DNA of 64,000 bases from Perognathus longimembris pacificus. Lineage: Eukaryota > Chordata > Mammalia > Rodentia > Heteromyidae. Positions within the stretch are counted from its first letter, which is position 1, and each line of letters begins with the position of its first letter. A model generated the notes under the pieces. That model saw only the letters and a list, made by a program, of their open reading frames with translations, was not told where the DNA came from and did not search any database. Made by a program: the position numbers and the translations under genes. Shown one piece after another: positions 57,259 to 64,000 of the stretch. The DNA lies in NCBI RefSeq assembly GCF_023159225.1, contig NC_063168.1:64955398-65019397 (forward strand), read 5' to 3'.

Positions 57259-60200
57259 AAAGGACAAGTAGAAGAATAATTAAAAATGGAGTTAAATTTC
57301 TAATTCAACTCTTTGCTTAGTTAACATTAGTAGAGCTACCTTTAATAGTACAAACATGATGTATTAATGTGACACTTAATTCTTCCACAGGAATAAATGA
57401 ATTACAAATTTGTGCAAATGAACAGACCACCTGCCCAGGCATCTCTTCCACACGCAGGTGCTAGAAGCAAGATGTAATTTGTCAATCCTGAAATTCCAGC
57501 CTGGTCAGTGCTACACACAGTCCTACAAAGGGTAACATTGCACCCGTGCTGTAGTTTACAGACATAACACTTTTCTAGCACATTTCCAACCATGTGTACA
57601 TTACCTGGGACTTCAGAATTACACAGATTGTACTGTTCATATATTCCATAATTTTTAAAGATGAAAGACTGGAGGTCTGCTAAAGTGTAGTGAGTCTTCA
57701 TTCTCTCCAGTCAGCATTGGAACTGGAACAAAAGTAGTGAAGAGCTCTCAGAGTTGGGCTGTATGTGTCCTCAGAGAACCCGGCTCCTTGGGATTTAACA
57801 AACCTACTGTAACTGCTTTCAGGCAGAAAGAAGCCAGGAAACAACATTATTGACCTCTGTTAGAGGGAAGCCCCCTAGTAGATCTAACAAAAGTTCGTGT
57901 GTAATGGATGTGATTTTTAGAGACTCTCTGTAAGGCAAGATGCCTTTAACAGCATGTTTGAAATTATAGCACTTTGTTCTAGTTTCACAGTCAATGCTCT
58001 GATGGCTGTGGGGCCTCTCTTGGGTTTCTTCTTTCCTTTCTGTTCTGTGAAAACACATACTGCATTACACTGTTATTGTCATTGTTGTTAAGGAGTGAGA
58101 GAGCATGAGTTTCTACCTGCTCATCGGTACAGGGTAAAGGCAGAAAATCCTGCTGGAGTCTAATAACAGTGCATAAATAATCCAGTCATGGTAAAGTGGA
58201 TCTTAAAAAAATATGGCGATTTATAAAAGCACACCAAAGTTGTCATCAACATGAGGTAGCTGCCAATTAACTTCTACAGAAAACACAAAAGGGCACAGTA
58301 TTCCAGTGTAAAAAAAATAAAACCAGATAAAGTAACTGTCTCAAAAAATAGATCAGAAACAAAAGTGAACATACCACATAGTGTTCTTCAAGATATGTTA
58401 GCAAAGGGTGCTGCTGTTCAGGCTTTCATGTTTTTTAAAGGAGATAATAATAGAGCTATTTTTTGCACAAATATGTTTACTTAAGTCTCCAGCCATTGTG
58501 CCTTTATAGAGTGATTCACTATGTTTTTATTCACAAAGAATTTTAATTAAATGGAAAGTACACTAACCATTCCTATCATGCATTGTACTTTATTTCCTTT
58601 ACAACAAACTACTACCTCACATCAGACATTCATACTGTTCACTTTTTTCAAAATCACCTGCACCCCGAAGAAAAGTGAGCAAGGGCAACACACATCCCTG
58701 AGACCAAGAGGAAAATTTTCTGGAGATCAGATGAGAGGCTATACCTTTTCCAAACAACTCATTGGTGTGTTCCAGTTCAAATCCAACTACTCGACTGAGA
58801 TTTGTGCCCAAACAAATATGCAACAGTCACAAACCGTGTTCCTAGCTTTACATTCTGAGTGTTGAATGTGGCACTTGCATTTGACAAGCCAGAAGGTTAG
58901 AATCAATCCATGCTTTCCATTATGTTGGGATTTTGAGAAATCTCTTTTGCCTTCTGATTGGTTCAAACACAGAATCAATGAGAAAATATTTCGGTCATGA
59001 ATGTTGTGGAATAATTACCCTTTGCCCAGATCTCACCTTCATAGCTCACCCTTGCATTAATGTGCTCTTCATGGAGAGCCTGATTACACATCTAATATCC
59101 AGTTTATCTATCAAACTTTCCTGTTTCACCATACCTTTAAACAATGCTCTCCTAAAATCACATGGATCATCATCCATGTGTCTTTGTATTTGATCATATT
59201 TTTTACCATATAATTTCATAAATGTAAGCCTACACTATCTCTGGTATTGTAAATACTATGAAACAGTAGAAATGCTGTGTCCTATTTCAGCATTCAATAT
59301 ATTGCAGGAAATAAAAGAGACAGACAATTAGCATATATAATAACAAGTACTTTGTAGAAAAATTAATTGGAACAAAGAGATAGAGTGCTTGAGTATTGTA
59401 CAATATTGAAGAGAATAGTCAGGAAATTCTTCATGGAGAAGGAAATGTTTAAGCAAACATCTGAAGGATGTATAATTAGACAAGCAATTATTAAACAGCA
59501 GTTGTTTCTCTACTCCCTAGATAGTAAAATAATAAACAATCAAATAAATAAATTAGATTCTTTTTGGCTATATTATTTCTAGCTCATGTTAGGCATTAAA
59601 TACTTTAAGTGAGCAGCCCTACTTACCATTTTTGTCTTTAATACGCAAAGCAGTTTCATAGTGCTTATGAAAGAGTGGATCAATAATTGAATACAAGAAT
59701 AGACTCATCATTTGCATGATTTTCTGGGCATTTTAAGCCTTAGTTCATCACCCAAACTACTACAGCAGGGCTAATAAGTTAATGAAATATACCATGGGCT
59801 CCCTCTATTTCCTGGACCCTATGGCTAATACCAGAGATTTCTCTACCTGTTTTACTTAGCAAACTTTGAAAAAGGAGATGAGTTATGTGGGGTCAAGGCA
59901 TTTAAAAGAAAATGAATTACCCTGCAACTTTTTCTTTTCTCTTACTGGGGCAATCCTGGATGCCATGCTTTGAGATTGGAATGTCAAAAGTAGAGAGTTT
60001 TCAACTGCTTTAAGAACAGTACCATTAATTGTAACAGATGGTGGGAAGAGAGAAATAAGCTTGGATTTCCTAAATTATTGTAATCTTCAAAATTATTTAT
60101 TACCCTAATATTTTACACTCTGTTATTCCCCAATGAGAATAACATTTTTGGAAAATTCTGACCAATATTCTTCAGATTCACTCTCGACTGTGGAGTAGAA

Positions 60201-62284
60201 GCAGTATTGAGTATATTGCAAGTTCTTAAGAACTGTGGAAGTATGCTTAAGTTCATTGGTAACTCATAATATTGGTGTTAGGTCAGTTCTAGGGAGGCGA
60301 TGAAGCTTTCCAAAGATACCCAGGTGGTTTCCAGATATACTTGGAGGAGGCTTCAAGCAGTTTCTTAAGATTTTAATTATGGATCCATCCTCCCTGGTTG
60401 AATTGTAAGCTGGTGTTAGTGACCATCTGTCTGGTGTAGCTCAGAGTGCTGATATGTTCCTAGCTAGCTAGAAGTAACTGGAGAACAGAAACAACTATGG
60501 CCAAGGAGCTCCAGTGTCCACAGCAAACTTGAGTATTGATTCTCATCATTTGAAATAGCTTATATAACTGCTCTGTGTCCTTCAGGATAATATGAATCTT
60601 CGAATATTATTAGTCTACTCTCTTCATAGCATGGAGCAATTACATTTACTGAGACAGCATTTATGATTTCCCGTTTTACTTGGCAATTAAAAAGCAATGT
60701 TATAAACAGAAGAAAGCAACTGAGACTTGTGTGAACACAAGCATCTTTAGGATGGTTTCAGTGTCAGAGTTTGAACTACAGTTTCTGCATTTTTTATTAG
60801 TTTTTAATAATCTGGTCTTAGGATCTATCAGTTACAGCATGAATTTTAAAATAAAGTGAAAGAACTAGATTATGCAAGTAAAAAAAGACAAGTAGGTGCA
60901 GAATCAATGTCAGGTAACTACATGTAAAAACATACACACATATTCACCCATAAACAAACCACACTGCTGACATTACCTACCACACACTGTGCACTAAACA
61001 GTACAGATGACCCAACAAATATCACTAGAATTGGAATCTGGAAATTGACAGAATCACTTCATTGTTTCCCATGAGCTGATTTTTTTTCAGTACCTTCTTC
61101 CTTTCAAAGACTATTTTTAACATGTCTCAGTGCTATTCATAACCAATCTTCTAAGAATAGTATATGTCATTTGCTGGATTAATCCATTCACTCCACTTTC
61201 ATTGTGCATCCAAAAGCAATTACCTTTTCTCTATTCCACTCCACTAATGCTGTCTTTTGGCGAAGATCCCACTGATTATCTGATTGGCAAAGTAAGGAGC
61301 ATTTTCTCTAACTTAACTCTGATAGACTTAAATATCTTGACCGGTCCCTATAAAGCCTGTGTTATTGTCCCTATTGAGCCTGCCTGTGTCTTGTGTGTTA
61401 TTTTCCCAAGAGTTTAACCCTTAATGAAAGGGTCAATTCATTCTGCTTCCCAGGAATTGAATCCATTCTTGAGACTCACAATGTCCTTTACATGGATTAA
61501 TGACACCTGCATCTGTACTTTGAACCCCAACTTGACTTCTGAGCCTCAGATTTGTATATGCAAATTTCCCATAAATGTTTCTAATTTTATATATCACGGA
61601 AATTTTAAAATTACATATTTCAAATTCACTTCATCACATATCCCCCAATATGATTTTCTTTTTTGTTTTTTTTCTGTCTCATTATTCAGTCTACCTCTAT
61701 GCCAGAATTCTGGTAACACTCTTCAGTTTTGTATCTGGTTCACCTCCAAAATGAAATCAAACAAGTCTTTTATATGGTAACTTCGTACATTCCTGTGAAT
61801 CTGTTCAATTATCAGTAATAACCTCTAAATCCAGGATGTCACCATAATTTAGTTCGTTACTTTTGACACAGTCTCTGAAGAGTCACCTGTAGCTTTGTTC
61901 TTGAGCATCTTTCCTTCTACCTTCCTTCCTTTAATTCCTGACACGTTTCTCTTACATACTTGTCAAGTTGATATAATTAAAAGTGAAGTACATAAAGTTT
62001 CTCTTTGACATTTATAACCACTCAGAAGCAAATTTCTTCCAGTATATATGTGTGGCCCATCTTCTCTTATTGCATTCTGGAAACATAGAAACTGGTGCAT
62101 TTGCTTGAACTATCAGTGTGGTTTCAACATTCTGGCTCTGTTTAGAGATTTTCTCTTAGAAGTAAGCTCATTTAAAACTAATCAAGTGTTATTCTTCCTT
62201 CAAGACATTGCTTTAGCTTTACTTCCTCTAAAAAGCTTTCCTGGAACTCTTCAAGCTGAGTAGAAATTTTCCCCATGTTTATCA

Positions 62285-62285
<1 letters not shown>

Positions 62286-62321
<36 letters not shown>
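62286..62321. repeat. (CA)n microsatellite
   Basis: About 18 CA units. Confidence 0.95.
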
Positions 62322-62322
<1 letters not shown>

Positions 62323-62937
62323 CTCCCACCAGCATACTTACAAGTGTTTGTCACCAGGCCTTCTAACCCATTCAGAAAAAAGAAGTTGGCATCTTATTGT
62401 AAATGATATTCGAATCTGATCCTGTTTTACTTTTGTTTTATTTTAAGCACTTATTAAACATTGTGGTCTGTGAACAGAGGAGCTACCTGTAAGGAGAAAG
62501 TTATGAAGCTTGTTTATAAGCAGTCTTTGAGTTTAGGCTTGTTTGTACATTGCCTTGCTATAAACAATAATTGTTTTTAGAATCTCCATGATTCCTGTAA
62601 GTAGACTATAATAGATGAAATGACCTTCTAATACAGAGAAAATACTGAGAACAGGATATGAAGGGTTCTCAAAGTGACATTCCCATTCATATGGATGTAC
62701 TAGGGTGTGCTACCTCCATCTTTGTTTTTCACTTATTCCTGTTTTTTTAAAAAATATATTTCCTGTTTCTCCTTCATTCCTCTTCCTTTCTTTCTATTTC
62801 TATTGATCTCTCTTTGGTTCTCTCTATTTACTCATTTCTTTATATTTCTCCTTTCTGTTCTCTTTTGCTCTCCTTCCTCTTTTTTTCTTTTTTCCTTTCT
62901 CTTTTCCCCCCTTGCGCTCTCCCCTCCTCTTGTCCTG

Positions 62938-63182
62938 TGACTTGAACCCAGGGCCTATTCGCTCTCGCTAAGGGTGTTGTTGTTGTTGTTGTGTGTGTGT
63001 TTCTCAAGGATGGCACTCTACCATTTGAGGCACAGACAGCTCCACTTCCAGGCTTTTCAGGGGTTTATTGGAGATAAGAGTCCCACAGACTTTCTTACCC
63101 AGGATGGCTTCCAGCTGCCATCCTCAGATTCCAGCCTACTGAGTAGCTAGGATTACCACATGAGCCACTAGAGCCCAGGTTA
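62938..63182 (-). mobile_element. Geo/7SL-like composite SINE, reverse orientation, with internal (TTG)n(TG)n
   Basis: 'gacttgaacccagggcct', then an inserted (TTG)n(TG)n (about 62975-63001), 'ggcactctaccatttgaggc', 'ttattggagataagagtccc', 'cccaggatggcttccagc' and 'gtagctaggattaccacatg'. A CT-rich tract of about 200 bp sits to its left in the tail position. Confidence 0.8.
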
Positions 63183-63654
63183 TCACTTTATTCATCCTTT
63201 TTGGTATCAGTTGTCTTTCCTCCTTAGTAACTATGGAGGAACTCAAAATTAACACATAAAATTTGCATGCCTATTTTGTCAGCTAATGAGAGAACACAGT
63301 TTCTTTTAAAGTTGGTCCCACAACTCTGAAAAATCTTTAGAATATTACTAAATCAAGTATCTCTATTGGACAAAAGGAAAAACAATTGTTCAGGAGGCAC
63401 AGGTTAGTTATATTGTCATGGCATGACAGAGGCAATTCTGGGCATTGAATGGATATGTTTATTTACAGGGTTAAAGAAGAAGAAAATTGTGCTAGGAAAA
63501 ATGATAGTTGTCCACCATAACTATAATATTTTACATATGGACAGAATACCGCTTAATTTTTTTTATTTGTTTGTTTGAGGGTGGTCAAATTTATGGCTTT
63601 CAAGACACTAAACAAGTATACTCTATTACTTTATTCATACCCCCAACCCTTTTG
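63183..63654. other. Unassigned sequence
   Basis: AT-rich. Nothing recognised. Confidence 0.4.
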
Positions 63655-63775
63655 TGTTTTGTTCTTGGGATAGTGTCTTGTTGACTGAACCCTGTCTATT
63701 TTTGAGCTTGAAATCTTGCTGTTTCAGTCTTCTGAGTAGCTGGGATTACAGGCATGTATCATTATGTCTAGCTAC
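63655..63775 (-). mobile_element. 7SL/B1-like SINE fragment, reverse orientation
   Basis: 'cttgctgtttcagtcttctg', 'agtagctgggattacaggca' and 'tgtatcattatgtctagct' are the reversed 7SL-like end; the body is diverged. Confidence 0.6.
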
Positions 63776-64000
63776 AATTTATTTTGATACAGGATATTCA
63801 CGGCTCTTTACTTCTGTATCTCATGCGTTTTCCTGTGATTGAATAGATAGCACCCTCATTTGAGAGACGAGAGAAGACAAGATAAGTGAATATGAAATCT
63901 AATCTGAATAGAAGTAAGAAATTTAATCTATAATAATAATAATCGAAAATAGCTCATGAGACTAGAATTAAGGAATGAAGCCTTGCCGACAAGTGCCTTG

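Larger units (their letters stand above)
56432..62937. other. Long unassigned, apparently non-coding region
   Basis: About 6.5 kb with no SINE or L1 that I can recognise; only simple repeats at 57163-57258 and 62286-62321. Frames of 97-118 codons (for example 56670-56963 plus, 57402-57701 minus, 61424-61780 plus) resemble no protein family I know and lack consistent codon character. It may be unique, older sequence. Confidence 0.4.

Noticed and set aside
57402..57701. 99-codon minus-strand frame rich in Cys
   Set aside because: No family resemblance, no promoter or splice evidence and no repeat support. It is left as unassigned sequence.

Overview
This window looks like gene-poor nuclear DNA from a geomyoid rodent (kangaroo rat, pocket mouse or pocket gopher group). 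The clue is a SINE present many times in both orientations. Its left half resembles tRNA-Ala/ID elements ('cctagtgg', 'ggttcgattccccagcacc') and its right half is a distinct unit ('ggctcaagtggcagagtgc', 'ccagggacagtgctcagg'). This matches the two-monomer IDL-Geo SINE, described as restricted to Geomyoidea. No exon of a functional host gene could be supported. There are no tRNA or rRNA genes and no CRISPR. Nearly all open frames are shadows of repeats. Repeat boundaries were read by eye and are good to about 10-20 bases unless a target-site duplication (TSD) fixes them.

Layout. 1-13 kb: mostly unassigned AT-rich sequence, with a pile of reverse-strand SINEs at 0.48-1.67 kb, further SINEs and several microsatellites. 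13.4-16 kb: an inverted L1 fragment, then a compact minus-strand LTR element with two LTRs (14308-14752 and 15349-15801), a tRNA-Lys-like primer site, a polypurine tract and no coding capacity, set into an L1 3' end. 16-30 kb: L1 3' ends, a related solo LTR (21643-22127) with an exact 6-bp TSD, and two young IDL-Geo copies with clear TSDs. 30-50 kb: fragments of several L1s, including nested and inverted copies (36.6-44.0 kb), two older three-part SINEs and purine-rich microsatellites. 50.06-55.87 kb: one large minus-strand L1-derived retrotransposon. 56-64 kb: mostly unassigned sequence with four SINE fragments.

The most interesting object is that retrotransposon. It is bracketed by a perfect 15-bp direct repeat (50046-50060 and 55875-55889). 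In its own direction it carries: 168 bp homologous to the start of the BAR domain of ARHGAP10 (GRAF2); about 1.8 kb of 5' UTR; a decayed ORF1; an ORF2 that keeps the endonuclease but has lost the reverse transcriptase through an internal deletion; a 3' UTR occupied by a roughly 730-bp minisatellite of CATGTCNGTCA units and a 32-bp repeat; an internal A-rich end; and about 100 bp of extra 3' sequence. It resembles a 'half-L1' that picked up a host exon at its 5' end and a VNTR near its 3' end, a composition analogous to, but different from, SVA elements. It depended on another L1 for reverse transcription if it was mobilised in this form.
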